32,017 bases of DNA from Actinomycetota bacterium (GCA_009699705.1 WLNQ01000006.1:1-32017), one strand, 5' to 3'; numbered from the stretch's first letter, positions 20,319 through 31,124 are shown. A program made the numbers and translations. The notes: generated from the letters alone by a model not told the origin.

Positions 20319-20603
20319 CTAATGCCGCGGACCGCGGTGATGGCGCGCTGCCCAGCATGGTTTATGCCAATGGCGACGAGCATCAACGCCGCCTAACCCC
20401 TGAGCGGGATAGGCCACGACATGTGGCGTTGCTGGGCGAATCTCATGATCGCAACCTGGGCAGCGATACGTCTTGGTTGCTGCCGATCCAGTTACTGTTT
20501 GAACGATCCAATCTTCACCATGGAAGTTTTCAACATCTCGATATGTGAAAAAGGCTGGGCGATCTGCATTGCGTTCAGGCTCGCGACGATGTTTACGGCC
20601 CAT
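20319..20603 (-). CDS. Small conserved actinobacterial CxxC protein
   Basis: A 94-residue protein beginning MGRKHRREPERN. The central segment TYRCPGCDHEI followed by PHVVAYP and RRHWHKPCWAARH suggests a small zinc site formed by two cysteines, a histidine and a further cysteine. Similar proteins lie next to nucS in other Actinomycetota and are sometimes named 'ATP/GTP-binding protein', a label nothing in this sequence supports. The ATG at 20603 follows the nucS stop by two bases, so translation is coupled to nucS. A role together with the mismatch endonuclease is possible but inferred from position only. Confidence 0.8.
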   Translation of the reverse strand: MGRKHRREPERNADRPAFFTYRDVENFHGEDWIVQTVTGSAATKTYRCPGCDHEIRPATPHVVAYPAQGLGGVDARRHWHKPCWAARHHRGPRH

Positions 20604-20605
20604 GA

Positions 20606-21286
20606 CTAAAAGAGTCGCAGACTTGGATCTTGTGTTCCCTTGAGCGCTTCGTAATCCAAAACGACGCAACGGATTCCACGATCTTGTGCAAGAGTGCGTG
20701 CCTGCGGCTTAATCTCTTGCGCAGCGAAGATGCCCGTAACAGGCGCAAGCAGTGGGTCTCGATTCAAAAGCTCGAGATACCGGGTCAATTGCTCAACCCC
20801 ATCAATCTCGCCGCGACGTTTGATTTCAACCGCGACTGATCTGCCTTGATCGTCCTTGCACATCAAATCAACCGGACCAATAGCAGTGGGAAATTCTCGG
20901 CGCACTAACGACCAATCCTCTCCAAGAATCCCTACGTGAGTGGCAAGTAAGGCCTGAAGGTGCGCCTCCACCCCATCTTTTTGCAGTCCCGGATCAATCC
21001 CTAATTCGTGAGCGGAATCATGGTGCACTTCATGGATAGTGATTCTCAATTGCTCACCCGCTTTGTTCTCAACTAACCACATCGCATGGTCTTCGTCGAG
21101 TTCTGCCTCTTTCTCTTTCAATGAGCAGGGCGGACTCATCCAATTCAACGGCTTATAAGAGCCACCATCAGCATGAATCAAAACTGAGCCATCAGCCTTG
21201 ACCATGATCACCCGAAGAGCCGCAGGGAGGTGAGCTGTTAGTCGGCCGGCATAGTCGACCGTACATTTCGCCACCAGTATTCGCAC
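20606..21286 (-). CDS. nucS: Mismatch-specific endonuclease NucS (EndoMS)
   Basis: Cuts both strands at mismatches; in Actinomycetota it provides the mismatch repair that MutS/MutL provide elsewhere. From the GTG at 21286 it has 226 residues, the length recalled for the M. tuberculosis protein. The N-terminal DNA-binding domain ([24 protein letters not shown]) is followed by the nuclease core with Asp140 (GPVDLMC) and Glu154/Lys156 ([24 protein letters not shown]). The C-terminus PSLRLF fits the sliding-clamp-binding tail. The GTG is preceded by TACGGT with a six-base spacer, so it is probably leaderless; this overrides the longer frame from 21334. Confidence 0.96.
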   Translation of the reverse strand: MRILVAKCTVDYAGRLTAHLPAALRVIMVKADGSVLIHADGGSYKPLNWMSPPCSLKEKEAELDEDHAMWLVENKAGEQLRITIHEVHHDSAHELGIDPGLQKDGVEAHLQALLATHVGILGEDWSLVRREFPTAIGPVDLMCKDDQGRSVAVEIKRRGEIDGVEQLTRYLELLNRDPLLAPVTGIFAAQEIKPQARTLAQDRGIRCVVLDYEALKGTQDPSLRLF

Positions 21287-21292
21287 CCTGTA

Positions 21293-21298
21293 ACCGTA
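21293..21298 (-). promoter_or_regulatory. Candidate leaderless -10 element of nucS (TACGGT)
   Basis: TACGGT on the minus strand, six bases before the nucS GTG, with no ribosome site between. Confidence 0.5.
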
Positions 21299-21340
21299 CC
21301 CGTGTGGGCTGCTGGCCTTGGCAGGGTGCACCATTGTGGG

Positions 21341-21661
21341 ATGCCGGCCTGGAATGCCTTCTCTTTCGCCTTCGGGCCGATCCTCGCGCTGCTTGGCGTA
21401 GGGGTAATGGTGTTAATCCTGCGTTGGGCATTCTCGCGCGGGAAGTCAGTTATTGCTGCCTCCCCCAAACCAGGTAATTCTGGGGAGTATGGACTACTCA
21501 TTCCTGTCTCGACCCCAAGTACGTATATCGAGGGAGAAATTCAGCGCCGCAAACTCGAAGCGGCGGGGTTACGAGCTAACTTAGCCAACACTCTTGATGG
21601 TCCACGAGTGATGGTGTGGCCTGCCGATATCAATAAAGCCAAAGAGATTCTTGGGTCTTAG
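21341..21661 (+). CDS. Small single-helix membrane protein with DUF2007-like C-terminal domain
   Basis: A predicted 106-residue protein. Residues about 7-28 ([23 protein letters not shown]) form one membrane helix followed by arginine and lysine, suggesting a cytoplasmic C-terminus. The tail, with [19 protein letters not shown] and [18 protein letters not shown], resembles the DUF2007 putative signal-transducing fold (one strand-helix pair, then VWP-ADINKA). The ATG at 21341 is preceded by CACCAT with a six-base spacer. It is divergent from nucS and its stop overlaps the murA stop. Function unknown. Confidence 0.72.
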   Translation: MPAWNAFSFAFGPILALLGVGVMVLILRWAFSRGKSVIAASPKPGNSGEYGLLIPVSTPSTYIEGEIQRRKLEAAGLRANLANTLDGPRVMVWPADINKAKEILGS

Positions 21662-22929
21662 TCTGCATCCTCATCTATGCGAATGATGCGAGCGCCTAGT
21701 CGTTGCAGATCTGGAACGAATTCCGCATAGCCGCGATCAATATGCGAAACCCCGTAAATAGTGGTGACACCCTCCGCCACCAAGCCTGCCAATACCAGCC
21801 CCGCGCCAGCGCGAATATCTGTGGCTTCAACAGGAGCACCGGAAAGTTGGGAGCGGCCACGAACCAGTGCGTGGTGTCCATCGGTTCGCACGTCCGCACC
21901 GAGTCGAGCCAACTCCTGCACAAACCGAAAGCGTGCTTCAAATAGATTTTCGGTGACTAAGGCGGCTCCGATAGCTACCGCATTTAGAGCGATAAACTGC
22001 GGCTGCAAATCCGTAGGAAACCCTGGGTATGGCAATGTCACGATGTCTACCGAAAGTGGACGCTGATCCATGGTCACTCGGAAGCCATCATCTACAACTG
22101 TAACGGTGGCACCAGCCGTCGCTAACTTTTCTAGTGCGATCTCTAGGTGTTCAACCCTGGCGTTGCGAATCGTGATGTCACCCTGAGTGATGACTGCTGC
22201 AACTGCCCACGTACCAGCGACTATTCGATCTGGAACAGTGCGATGGGTAACCGGCTGTAGTGCATCAACACCGACGATGGTCAAAGTTGAGGTACCTGCA
22301 CCTGAAATATTTGCGCCCATGGCACTGAGCATCGTGCAGATGTCGACGATCTCAGGTTCGCGTGCAACGTTATCGATGATTGTTGTTCCGACTGCGGTAA
22401 CTGCAGCCATAAGAATGGTTTCAGTGGCTCCGACACTTGGGAAGTCCAAATAAACAGAATCCCCGCGAAGGCGCTGTTGAGATGACGCAATCAAATAACC
22501 GTGTTCATTGACCGCACGCGCGCCAAGTTTGATCAGACCCTCGACGTGCATGTCTAGGCCACGCGAACCGATGTTGTCTCCACCAGGTAGCGCAACCTCA
22601 GCGGCACCACAACGCGCGAGCAGCGGACCTAAGACACAAATGGAAGCGCGCATCCGACGCACTAAGTCATAGTCGGCCCGATGATCCAGTTCAGCAGGAA
22701 CAATGATGATCACCATGGAAGTGGCCTGATCGTGGCTCACTTCACAACCCAACCTACGAAGAAGCTCGGCCATTATTTCCACGTCAAGGATGTCAGGAAC
22801 ATCAAGTAGCGTGGTGGTGCCTTCAGCTAGCAATGCTGCCGCCATGAGCTTCAACACCGAATTCTTAGCCCCAGTCACCCGCACCTCGCCCACAAGTCGG
22901 CCGCCGCCGACCACTTTGAGGATTTCCAC
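21658..22929 (-). CDS. murA: UDP-N-acetylglucosamine 1-carboxyvinyltransferase MurA (Asp-type)
   Basis: First committed step of peptidoglycan synthesis: adds enolpyruvyl from PEP to UDP-GlcNAc in the cytoplasm. From the GTG at 22929 it has 423 residues. Visible: [20 protein letters not shown], the UDP-GlcNAc-binding segments, [29 protein letters not shown] and [16 protein letters not shown]. The loop residue that is Cys115 in E. coli is aspartate here (Asp118), as in mycobacteria; such enzymes are intrinsically insensitive to fosfomycin. The start is chosen because TACGAT lies six bases upstream and the protein then begins [16 protein letters not shown], the family N-terminus. The longer frame to 23004 runs through the promoter. 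Confidence 0.95.
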   Translation of the reverse strand: MEILKVVGGGRLVGEVRVTGAKNSVLKLMAAALLAEGTTTLLDVPDILDVEIMAELLRRLGCEVSHDQATSMVIIIVPAELDHRADYDLVRRMRASICVLGPLLARCGAAEVALPGGDNIGSRGLDMHVEGLIKLGARAVNEHGYLIASSQQRLRGDSVYLDFPSVGATETILMAAVTAVGTTIIDNVAREPEIVDICTMLSAMGANISGAGTSTLTIVGVDALQPVTHRTVPDRIVAGTWAVAAVITQGDITIRNARVEHLEIALEKLATAGATVTVVDDGFRVTMDQRPLSVDIVTLPYPGFPTDLQPQFIALNAVAIGAALVTENLFEARFRFVQELARLGADVRTDGHHALVRGRSQLSGAPVEATDIRAGAGLVLAGLVAEGVTTIYGVSHIDRGYAEFVPDLQRLGARIIRIDEDAD

Positions 22930-22935
22930 GACTTC

Positions 22936-22941
22936 ATCGTA
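22936..22941 (-). promoter_or_regulatory. Candidate leaderless -10 element of murA (TACGAT)
   Basis: TACGAT on the minus strand, six bases (GAAGTC) before the murA GTG. Confidence 0.5.
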
Positions 22942-23017
22942 GGAGTTCAGCGATCGTTTACCCAACCTGTCAGCGAATCTAAGGTTGGGGTTCGTAAAAC
23001 TCACGCACGCATTGGCG

Positions 23018-23023
23018 TAAAGT
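23018..23023 (+). promoter_or_regulatory. Candidate leaderless -10 element of the cobalamin adenosyltransferase gene (TAAAGT)
   Basis: TAAAGT lies six bases (CGGGCT) before the ATG at 23030. No ribosome site is present. Confidence 0.5.
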
Positions 23024-23029
23024 CGGGCT

Positions 23030-23608
23030 ATGGTGAATTTGACTCGGATCTATACCCGAACGGGCGATGACGGCACGACCTCCCTAGGAGACATGAGCCG
23101 AACAGGAAAGAATGACCCGCGACTTAAGGCTTACGCCGACGTCGATGAGGCTAACTGTGCAATCGGAGTGGTCCTAGCGATGCAGAGTCTTTCGCCAGAA
23201 ATCACTGGGTTGCTGATACGTGTGCAAAATGACCTCTTCGATGTCGGTGCTGACCTTTGCACCCCTGTCATCGATAACCCACCTCATGAGCCGCTGCGAG
23301 TAACGCAGCCGTACATTGATTATTTGGAACGCTCATGCGATGAATTCAACTCTCAACTTGAGCCGCTGCGTTCATTTGTACTTCCAGGCGGCACTGCGGC
23401 TTCGGCGCAATTGCATGTGGCCCGTACCGTGGTGCGTCGTGCTGAACGCACCACGTGGGCAGCCCTTGACACTTATCACGGTGGCATGAATCCAATGACC
23501 GCAACGTATCTGAATCGCCTCAGCGATCTGCTCTTTATCTTGTCTCGACTCGCAAACAAAGACGCAGGCGGCGATGTGCTTTGGGTACCCGGAGCCAACC
23601 GCGCATAA
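23030..23608 (+). CDS. Cob(I)alamin adenosyltransferase, PduO type
   Basis: Transfers the adenosyl group of ATP to cob(I)alamin, giving adenosylcobalamin, for example for methylmalonyl-CoA mutase. It has 192 residues and an all-helical trimeric-type fold. The ATP-binding N-terminus [18 protein letters not shown], the helix [25 protein letters not shown] and [17 protein letters not shown] are diagnostic. From memory the orthologue lies between atpC and murA in M. tuberculosis (Rv1314c), the same place as here. The ATG is preceded by TAAAGT with a six-base spacer. The gene ends just before a strong hairpin. Confidence 0.94.
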   Translation: MVNLTRIYTRTGDDGTTSLGDMSRTGKNDPRLKAYADVDEANCAIGVVLAMQSLSPEITGLLIRVQNDLFDVGADLCTPVIDNPPHEPLRVTQPYIDYLERSCDEFNSQLEPLRSFVLPGGTAASAQLHVARTVVRRAERTTWAALDTYHGGMNPMTATYLNRLSDLLFILSRLANKDAGGDVLWVPGANRA

Positions 23609-23614
23609 CAACGT

Positions 23615-23654
23615 AAAATGAGAGGAACCAGATGACTTCGGTTCCTCTCATTTT
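23615..23654. terminator. Bidirectional terminator hairpin, 15-bp perfect stem
   Basis: The arms 23615-23629 (AAAATGAGAGGAACC) and 23640-23654 are exact inverted copies around a 10-base loop. The stem ends in A-rich and T-rich flanks on each side, so it can stop transcription from both directions: the adenosyltransferase on the plus strand and the atp operon on the minus strand. It is the only strong intrinsic terminator I found in the window. Confidence 0.88.
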
Positions 23655-23698
23655 CGTTTTCGTTTGTGCTTCGCCAGCGACGATGCGTTTTGGCTCCC

Positions 23699-24064
23699 CT
23701 AGTCGAGCTGGCCGAGCGCTCGTAGCCGTGCTCGGCCGCGAGCCGCGATACGCGGATCTTCCGAGGCTGCATCGGTCTTGGCTTCGTCTTCGTCGATCTC
23801 GGACTCGAACTGCGCTGACTCTGCCAATATCGTGACGCCAGCCTCGGTCACTGACAGATAGCCCCCTTCAACCGCAATGCGCAGGTCGTCCTCGCCCTCG
23901 CGCTCAACCCGGACCATCGCATCATCCACGAGTCGAGCCACCAGCGGGATGTGGTTGGGCAAGATGCCGATTTCGCCCGATGTAGTACGGGTGAAAAGGA
24001 AAGTCGCCTTGCCCGACCAGATCTTGCGCTCCACAGCAACAATCGCTACGTCCAACTCAGACAT
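23699..24064 (-). CDS. atpC: F1Fo ATP synthase subunit epsilon
   Basis: Rotor-stalk subunit that couples and regulates F1. The 121 residues comprise the N-terminal beta-sandwich ([27 protein letters not shown]) and a short C-terminal helical part ending [19 protein letters not shown]. Length and sequence are close to the mycobacterial epsilon recalled from memory, including the conserved [25 protein letters not shown]. It is the last gene of the atp operon, 30 bases after atpD, with GGGAAG before the ATG, and faces the terminator hairpin. Confidence 0.96.
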   Translation of the reverse strand: MSELDVAIVAVERKIWSGKATFLFTRTTSGEIGILPNHIPLVARLVDDAMVRVEREGEDDLRIAVEGGYLSVTEAGVTILAESAQFESEIDEDEAKTDAASEDPRIAARGRARLRALGQLD

Positions 24065-24094
24065 GCCGCACTTCCCTTCGCCTTAGCGCTTGGG

Positions 24095-25570
<1,476 letters not shown>

Positions 25571-26479
25571 CTACTTGGCATCGGCCAGGGCATTGGCCCC
25601 ACCGACGATTTCGCTGATTTCTTGGGTGATCTGAGCCTGACGCTCACGGTTGGCCATCAAGGTGAGATCCGTGATGAGGTCATCGGCATTGTCCGTGGCC
25701 GCCTTCATTGCGCGCCGCCGAGATGCCGACTCCGAGGCCGCTGACTCCAGCAGCGCTGACAGAATTCGTGTGGCAACGTACCGCGGCAGCAGTGAGTCAA
25801 ACAAGGTCTTGGCATCCGGCTCGAAACTGAACAGCGTGCGAGGGCCGGATTCCTCCTCGGTGTACTCCACTTCCATTGGCGCGATTCTCAGGGCCTGCGC
25901 AGTCTGAGACAACATCGAACCGAACTCGGTGAACACAATGTGCAGCTCATCGACACCAAGGATTCCTTCCTCTCCGTCGTCGTCCTGTCCGGCGAGGAAG
26001 GCAGCGACCAAAATGTTGGCAACCTCCTGCGCGTCCTCGTAGGTCGGCTTCTCCGAGATTCCGATCCATGATTCGGTGATGACCCAATTGCGGAAGCTGA
26101 AGTAGCTAAGAGCCTTGCGCCCGATTACATACAGGACCGGAGCCTTGCCCTCCGTGCGCAGCAAAGCCATGAGTTCCTCTGCACTGCGCAGGACGTTTGC
26201 GTTGTAGGCGCCACATAGCCCACGATCCGATGTCACGACCAACACTGCGGCTCGCTTGGCGTTTTCTCGCGGCACCAGCAAGGGGTGATCAAGCGCCCCG
26301 CCCGCTGCCAGATTGGACAGCATGTTGGTGATCTCGGCCGAGTAGGGACGAGCCGAGGCGACTCGTGCCTGAGCCTTGGCGATCCGTGAGGTCGCAATAA
26401 GCTCCTGGGCTTTGGTGATCTTCTTGATCGAGGTCGCAGAGCGAATGCGTCCGCGTAGTTCTCGAAGCGTGGCTGCCAT
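25571..26479 (-). CDS. atpG: F1Fo ATP synthase subunit gamma, with mycobacterial-type loop insertion
   Basis: Central shaft of the motor; 302 residues. The N- and C-terminal helices ([44 protein letters not shown]) pack inside alpha3beta3. At about residues 164-174 there is an acidic loop ([11 protein letters not shown]) in the place where mycobacterial gamma carries a roughly 14-residue insertion reported to affect coupling and limit ATP hydrolysis; this copy looks three residues shorter than the M. tuberculosis one as recalled. The ATG shares one base with the atpA stop (TAATG), so translation is coupled. Confidence 0.97.
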   Translation of the reverse strand: MAATLRELRGRIRSATSIKKITKAQELIATSRIAKAQARVASARPYSAEITNMLSNLAAGGALDHPLLVPRENAKRAAVLVVTSDRGLCGAYNANVLRSAEELMALLRTEGKAPVLYVIGRKALSYFSFRNWVITESWIGISEKPTYEDAQEVANILVAAFLAGQDDDGEEGILGVDELHIVFTEFGSMLSQTAQALRIAPMEVEYTEEESGPRTLFSFEPDAKTLFDSLLPRYVATRILSALLESAASESASRRRAMKAATDNADDLITDLTLMANRERQAQITQEISEIVGGANALADAK

Positions 26480-28125
26480 TATGGCTTCTTCGGGGCGGGC
26501 TTAGGCACGTGGACTGACTCCTTCTTTTCGTCGTCCTCGTCCATGGCCTCAACATGGGTGTCTGGAATGACGAGACTTCCATCGGATGTCGCGAAACCCC
26601 TCTTGAACTCGCCGACTGCGACTACGAGCAGACCCTCATTTTCCTCGGAGAGCTTCTGAGAGTCCCTGATGTCGGCGAGGATCGCGGCGCGGGACGCCGT
26701 CACGTGCTCGATGAACTCCGACTCGAATCGTGCCACATCAGCCACCGGGACCGAGTCAAGATGGCCTCTGGTACCTAGCCAGGTCGCGACAACCTGATCC
26801 TGTACGGACATTGGGCTGTACTGAGGTTGCTTGAGTAGCTCAACCAGTCGCGCACCACGCTCAAGCTGGGCCTTGGAGACCTCGTCGAGGTCGGAGGCGA
26901 AGGCAGCAAAGGCTTCAAGTTCGCGATACTGCGACAAGTCCAGCCGCAGGGATCCCGCCACGTCCTTCATAGCCTTGATCTGTGCCGCGCCGCCGACTCG
27001 GGAGACGGACACACCAACGTTGATGGCCGGGCGAACACCCTGATTGAACAGGTCAGTCTCCAGGAAGCACTGACCATCAGTGATGGAGATGACGTTGGTG
27101 GGAATGTATGCGGAGATGTCATTGGCCTTGGTCTCGATGATGGGCAGCCCAGTCATCGAACCTGCACCAAGCTCGTCGGAGAGCTTTGCGCAGCGCTCAA
27201 GCAAGCGGGAGTGCAAATAGAACACGTCGCCGGGGTATGCCTCGCGGCCCGGTGGGCGGCGCAAAAGCAGCGAGATCGCTCGGTAAGCCTCAGCGTGCTT
27301 GGTCAGATCGTCGAACACGATCAGAACGTGCTTGCCCTCGTACATCCAGTGCTGACCGATGGCCGAGCCGGTGTATGGAGCCAGGTACTTGAAGCCGGCT
27401 GGATCGGATGCCGGCGATGCGACGATCGTGGTGTACTCCATCGCGCCACCCTCTTCCAAGGCGCGGCGCACGCTGGCGATGGTGGTGCCTTTTTGGCCCA
27501 CTGCGACGTACACACACCGCACCTGCTTGGTGGGGTCCCCGGTCTCCCAGTTCTGGCGCTGATTGAGAATCGTGTCGACGCAGACTGCAGTCTTGCCAGT
27601 CTTGCGGTCACCAATGATGAGTTGACGCTGGCCACGGCCGATTGGCGTCATTGTGTCGATAGCCTTGATGCCTGTCTGCAGCGGTTCGTGAACCCCTTGG
27701 CGCCGAATCACCGATGGTGCCTGGAGCTCCAGCGGGCGCCGATCTTGGGCGATGATCTCGCCGAGACCGTCGATCGGCTCTCCGAGAGGATTGACCACTC
27801 GGCCAAGGAACGCGTCGCCTACGGGAACCGCCAGTACTTCTCCGGTTCGCTTGACCGACCCACCCTCCACGATTGAATCGAAGTCGCCCAGGATCACTGC
27901 GCCGATGCTGTGCTCATCGAGGTTCAGCGCCATTCCCATGACACCACCGGAGAACTCCAAGAGTTCCTGCGCCATCGCCGATGGCAGGCCTTCGACGTGG
28001 GCAATGCCGTCGCCGGCGTCAATGACAGTGCCGACCTCCTCGCGACCCGTGCCGATCTCGAGGCTTGAGACGTAATTCTCGATTGCGCCTTGGATGTCTT
28101 GCGCGGAGATTGTCAACTCTGCCAT
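26479..28125 (-). CDS. atpA: F1Fo ATP synthase subunit alpha, with C-terminal extension
   Basis: Non-catalytic nucleotide-binding subunit of F1, 548 residues. It has the N-terminal crown ([21 protein letters not shown]), Walker A GDRKTGKT (172-179) and the arginine-finger region [32 protein letters not shown]. The C-terminus from about residue 519 is an extra charged tail ([18 protein letters not shown], then KPAPKKP). This is the position and character of the mycobacterial alpha extension, which has been reported to suppress ATP hydrolysis. GAGGAAG lies about ten bases before the ATG. 52 bases separate it from the b-delta gene. Confidence 0.98.
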   Translation of the reverse strand: MAELTISAQDIQGAIENYVSSLEIGTGREEVGTVIDAGDGIAHVEGLPSAMAQELLEFSGGVMGMALNLDEHSIGAVILGDFDSIVEGGSVKRTGEVLAVPVGDAFLGRVVNPLGEPIDGLGEIIAQDRRPLELQAPSVIRRQGVHEPLQTGIKAIDTMTPIGRGQRQLIIGDRKTGKTAVCVDTILNQRQNWETGDPTKQVRCVYVAVGQKGTTIASVRRALEEGGAMEYTTIVASPASDPAGFKYLAPYTGSAIGQHWMYEGKHVLIVFDDLTKHAEAYRAISLLLRRPPGREAYPGDVFYLHSRLLERCAKLSDELGAGSMTGLPIIETKANDISAYIPTNVISITDGQCFLETDLFNQGVRPAINVGVSVSRVGGAAQIKAMKDVAGSLRLDLSQYRELEAFAAFASDLDEVSKAQLERGARLVELLKQPQYSPMSVQDQVVATWLGTRGHLDSVPVADVARFESEFIEHVTASRAAILADIRDSQKLSEENEGLLVVAVGEFKRGFATSDGSLVIPDTHVEAMDEDDEKKESVHVPKPAPKKP

Positions 28126-28151
28126 GGTTTTCGTCTTCCTCTTTGTCCGGC

Positions 28152-28183
28152 TGGGTGGTTAGTCAGCGTGTGGGTGGTTAGTC
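28152..28183. repeat. 13-bp direct repeat spanning the stop codon of atpH
   Basis: TGGGTGGTTAGTC occurs at 28152-28164 and again at 28171-28183 on the plus strand. On the coding strand this places a second copy of GACTAACCACCCA, including the TAA stop, shortly after the first. It is probably a small duplication. Confidence 0.7.
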
Positions 28184-29512
28184 GGGCAGTTTCGTCGTTG
28201 CCGCGGCAAGCCGCGAAGACAGCGTTCCATCGATGACTTCGTCCCCGATGGCTACTGACAATCCGCCAAGCGGCGAAGGGTCAATGTTTAGGTGCACCGA
28301 AACTGGGTGACGATAGATACGAGAGAGCACGTCGGTGAGTCGCTCGCGTTGGGCATTGCTGAGTTCAGCTGCCGCGCTGACCTGCGCAAGAATTTCGCCT
28401 TGCCGCGATACTGCAAGACTGGTCAGTTCCTGGACCGCATGGTCGGCTCGCTCACCGCGCAGCAGCTCCACAGTCTGGGTCAGGAGTGCAATGGTCGTGG
28501 AGTTGGCTCCGCTGCCGCCATCGATGACGGCGCGCAGCAGCGACACCCTGGCTGCGGATGGTTCCTGGTCATCGCTGAGCAGGGAAGTGAGCTGGGGTTC
28601 ACGTTGCAGAAGTCGGCCGAATCGAAAGATCTGCTCGGCCACTTCGTCAGCGTGGCCCTCGCGCTTGGCTCGCTCCAAAAGACTCAACCTGGCTACGTGT
28701 TCAAGGGATCTCACAAAGTCCGCTGTAGAGGACCAGCGCTGGTGTGTTGCCGTGACCACAATGTCAAGGGTTCCGGGATCGATCTTTTCGGCAAACAGCC
28801 GTACCAGCATCGCCTGCTTGGAATCGGTCGCGCCACTGGTCTCAGCAAGATGGCGAGCCAAAATCGGCTCACGCAGTAGGACTGTGTCGACCGCGGCCAA
28901 TTCATCGGCCAGCTGTGTCAGACCCTCGACGGACAGAGCCGTTGCCAACACGTCAAAGCGTGCCTCGACCGCAGCCTGTGCGTCTCGGCTTGCGGGGCGA
29001 AGTTCGGACGGGCTCAATTCAGGAGCAACGGCCACTGGTGCCATCGCCTCCAACTCATCTAGGAATCGATCAACCGTGGCCGAACGCTCTTGAGGGTCGG
29101 CTACACGCTCCCGGACAATCTCGCTTGCACGACGCAAGGCATCGCTTCCGAGTTGGGAGCGCAACTCGCGGATGCGCTGCGCCCGAAGCTGGATGACCTG
29201 CTGGTCGCCATAGCCCTTGAGCCGCTCGGATTCCACTTCAGCCTGGAGCCGCAGCAATTCGGCAACACGCACGGAGTCAACGGACGCCTCGTCAACAATC
29301 TGGCGAGCTTCGACGCGGCCAAGCTCCAAGCGTTCGGCGTGAAAACTGTCGGCGTCAGCTAGCCGCTGCGCCGCCTTAGCGCTCTCCAGGATTTGCGTGC
29401 GTACAGACTCCTGTTGCGCGCTCATCAACTTGCGCACGGGCGGGGCCGCGTACTTCATGAGGATGAGCACGATGACGCCAAAGCCGATCAACTGCCCAAT
29501 GAATGTTGACAT
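28178..29512 (-). CDS. atpH: F1Fo ATP synthase fused subunit b-delta
   Basis: One 444-residue polypeptide combines a b-type stator arm and subunit delta. Residues 1-25 form a membrane anchor (FIGQLIGFGVIVLILMKYAA), followed by a long charged helical stalk to about 165, then the delta domain (from about 185) ending HLNIDPSPLGGLSVAIGDEVIDGTLSSRLAAATTKLPD. This b-delta fusion is best known from mycobacteria (446 residues in M. tuberculosis, recalled), and similarity extends throughout both halves. A second, unfused b-type subunit is encoded just upstream, so the stator would pair the fused and the plain subunit. It starts six bases after atpF. Confidence 0.97.
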   Translation of the reverse strand: MSTFIGQLIGFGVIVLILMKYAAPPVRKLMSAQQESVRTQILESAKAAQRLADADSFHAERLELGRVEARQIVDEASVDSVRVAELLRLQAEVESERLKGYGDQQVIQLRAQRIRELRSQLGSDALRRASEIVRERVADPQERSATVDRFLDELEAMAPVAVAPELSPSELRPASRDAQAAVEARFDVLATALSVEGLTQLADELAAVDTVLLREPILARHLAETSGATDSKQAMLVRLFAEKIDPGTLDIVVTATHQRWSSTADFVRSLEHVARLSLLERAKREGHADEVAEQIFRFGRLLQREPQLTSLLSDDQEPSAARVSLLRAVIDGGSGANSTTIALLTQTVELLRGERADHAVQELTSLAVSRQGEILAQVSAAAELSNAQRERLTDVLSRIYRHPVSVHLNIDPSPLGGLSVAIGDEVIDGTLSSRLAAATTKLPD

Positions 29513-29518
29513 CTACTT

Positions 29519-30031
29519 CTACCGCCCGCCACGATCCGCTGACGAACCATCTACGCCGAGGATCCGGTCAGCCAGGGTCACCGAGAGACTATCCACCGAA
29601 GCATGCAAGCCCGAGGCCAGGGAGTCTGCCTGGTCCGCAAGAACTTCACTGGCCTGGCGCAGTTTGTCCGCCACCTCTTCATTGGCCTCGGCGCGCTTGT
29701 CATCAATGACCTGGCGTCCCTCGGCTCTAGCCTGATCCCGGAGGCCGCCCGCCTCGGATCGCGCTTCTGTCAACTCTTGTCGGTAGTCCCGATCAGTAGC
29801 CGCGTCCTGCTCGGCGGCCTGACGGTTGTCCTGACTGGTCTGGGTGAGCTGACGGTCACGCTCGTTCAGCACATGCTGGACCGGTATCACGACAAACTTG
29901 GCGATGACGGCAAAGACAATTAGAAAGATCGCCAGGATGAAGAAAAAGGTGCCGTTGGGAATGAGGAAGTTGGTGGTGCCACCTCCCGCCTCAGCCGCCA
30001 AAACTGTGACGCCGGACATTACTATGCCCAT
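29519..30031 (-). CDS. atpF: F1Fo ATP synthase subunit b (b')
   Basis: Peripheral-stalk subunit of 170 residues. After a short periplasmic start, NFLIPNGTFFFILAIFLIVFAVIAKFVVIP forms the membrane helix, then a long charged coiled-coil runs to RILGVDGSSADRGGR. The ATG at 30031 is chosen because it gives the recalled mycobacterial length and lies four bases after the atpE stop. An ATG at 30019 is an alternative; the open frame to 30064 would overlap atpE. It partners with the b-delta fusion encoded next. Confidence 0.94.
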   Translation of the reverse strand: MGIVMSGVTVLAAEAGGGTTNFLIPNGTFFFILAIFLIVFAVIAKFVVIPVQHVLNERDRQLTQTSQDNRQAAEQDAATDRDYRQELTEARSEAGGLRDQARAEGRQVIDDKRAEANEEVADKLRQASEVLADQADSLASGLHASVDSLSVTLADRILGVDGSSADRGGR

Positions 30032-30035
30032 CGAT

Positions 30036-30368
<333 letters not shown>

Positions 30369-31124
30369 CTAATGGTTCTCCTCTGGGCTTTCTGTGGCTT
30401 GGGTGAAGTAAAGAATGGTCAGCAGGGCGAAGATGAAGGCCTGGATCAACCCAACGAAAAGGTCGAAAGTCTTCCAGATTGCGTTGGGCATCCACATGAT
30501 GTACGTAGGCAGCAAGGCGATCAGACCCACCATGATGACACCGGCGAACATATTGCCGAACAGACGCAGGGACAGTGAGATCGGCTTGGCAATCTCCTCC
30601 ACGAGATTGATCGGCGCGAGGAAGGCCACATGGCCCTTAGCGACCTTGATCGGATAGCCGATGACACCACTCTTCTTAAATCCAGCCGCGTGGTAGCAGA
30701 CGAACACAAGCAGCGCAAGGGCCAGGACGAAATTGATGTCCGAGGCCGGTGGCGTCAGCAGTTCCGCCGTTTGACCGTCACTGTTGGTGAACTGGAATGG
30801 CAACACAGATAGCCAGTTTGCAATGAGGATGAAGACGAACAGACTCACAGCGAAGGGAAGCACGAACGGTGCAAGCGCAAGGCCCATTGACGACTGGATC
30901 TGTGAGCGCATCTGAACAGTGATGCCCTCCCAGAACAGTTGCACACCCGAGGGAACACCCGTTGACGTGACCCGTGCACGCAAGATGAAAGCCAGCACGA
31001 GCGTGATCGCCGCAGCCACCAGGGTCGCGCGGATTGTGTCGGTGTTCACGGTCATTCCCAGCCATGTCGCTGAGTCGTGATGGCCGACTTCGACCCCGCT
31101 CGCCGAGACCATTTCCCTGACCAT
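30369..31124 (-). CDS. atpB: F1Fo ATP synthase subunit a
   Basis: Membrane stator that conducts protons to and from the c ring; 251 residues with about five or six membrane helices. The essential arginine is Arg187 in [16 protein letters not shown], and the last helices include [17 protein letters not shown]. The N-terminal part ([18 protein letters not shown]) closely matches the mycobacterial protein recalled from memory. It starts five bases after the atpI-like gene; the ribosome site is weak, so coupling with the upstream gene is likely. Confidence 0.97.
   Translation of the reverse strand: MVREMVSASGVEVGHHDSATWLGMTVNTDTIRATLVAAAITLVLAFILRARVTSTGVPSGVQLFWEGITVQMRSQIQSSMGLALAPFVLPFAVSLFVFILIANWLSVLPFQFTNSDGQTAELLTPPASDINFVLALALLVFVCYHAAGFKKSGVIGYPIKVAKGHVAFLAPINLVEEIAKPISLSLRLFGNMFAGVIMVGLIALLPTYIMWMPNAIWKTFDLFVGLIQAFIFALLTILYFTQATESPEENH

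Noticed and set aside
21287-23029. rRNA operon expected near murA by analogy with M. tuberculosis
   Set aside because: No rRNA or tRNA sequence is seen; the space is filled by murA and short promoter regions.
27211-27876. 221-residue plus-strand frame opposite atpA
   Set aside because: Long only because of the high GC of the atp genes; no domain.
28335-29093. 252-residue plus-strand frame opposite atpH
   Set aside because: Ser/Arg-rich translation of the complement of the b-delta gene.
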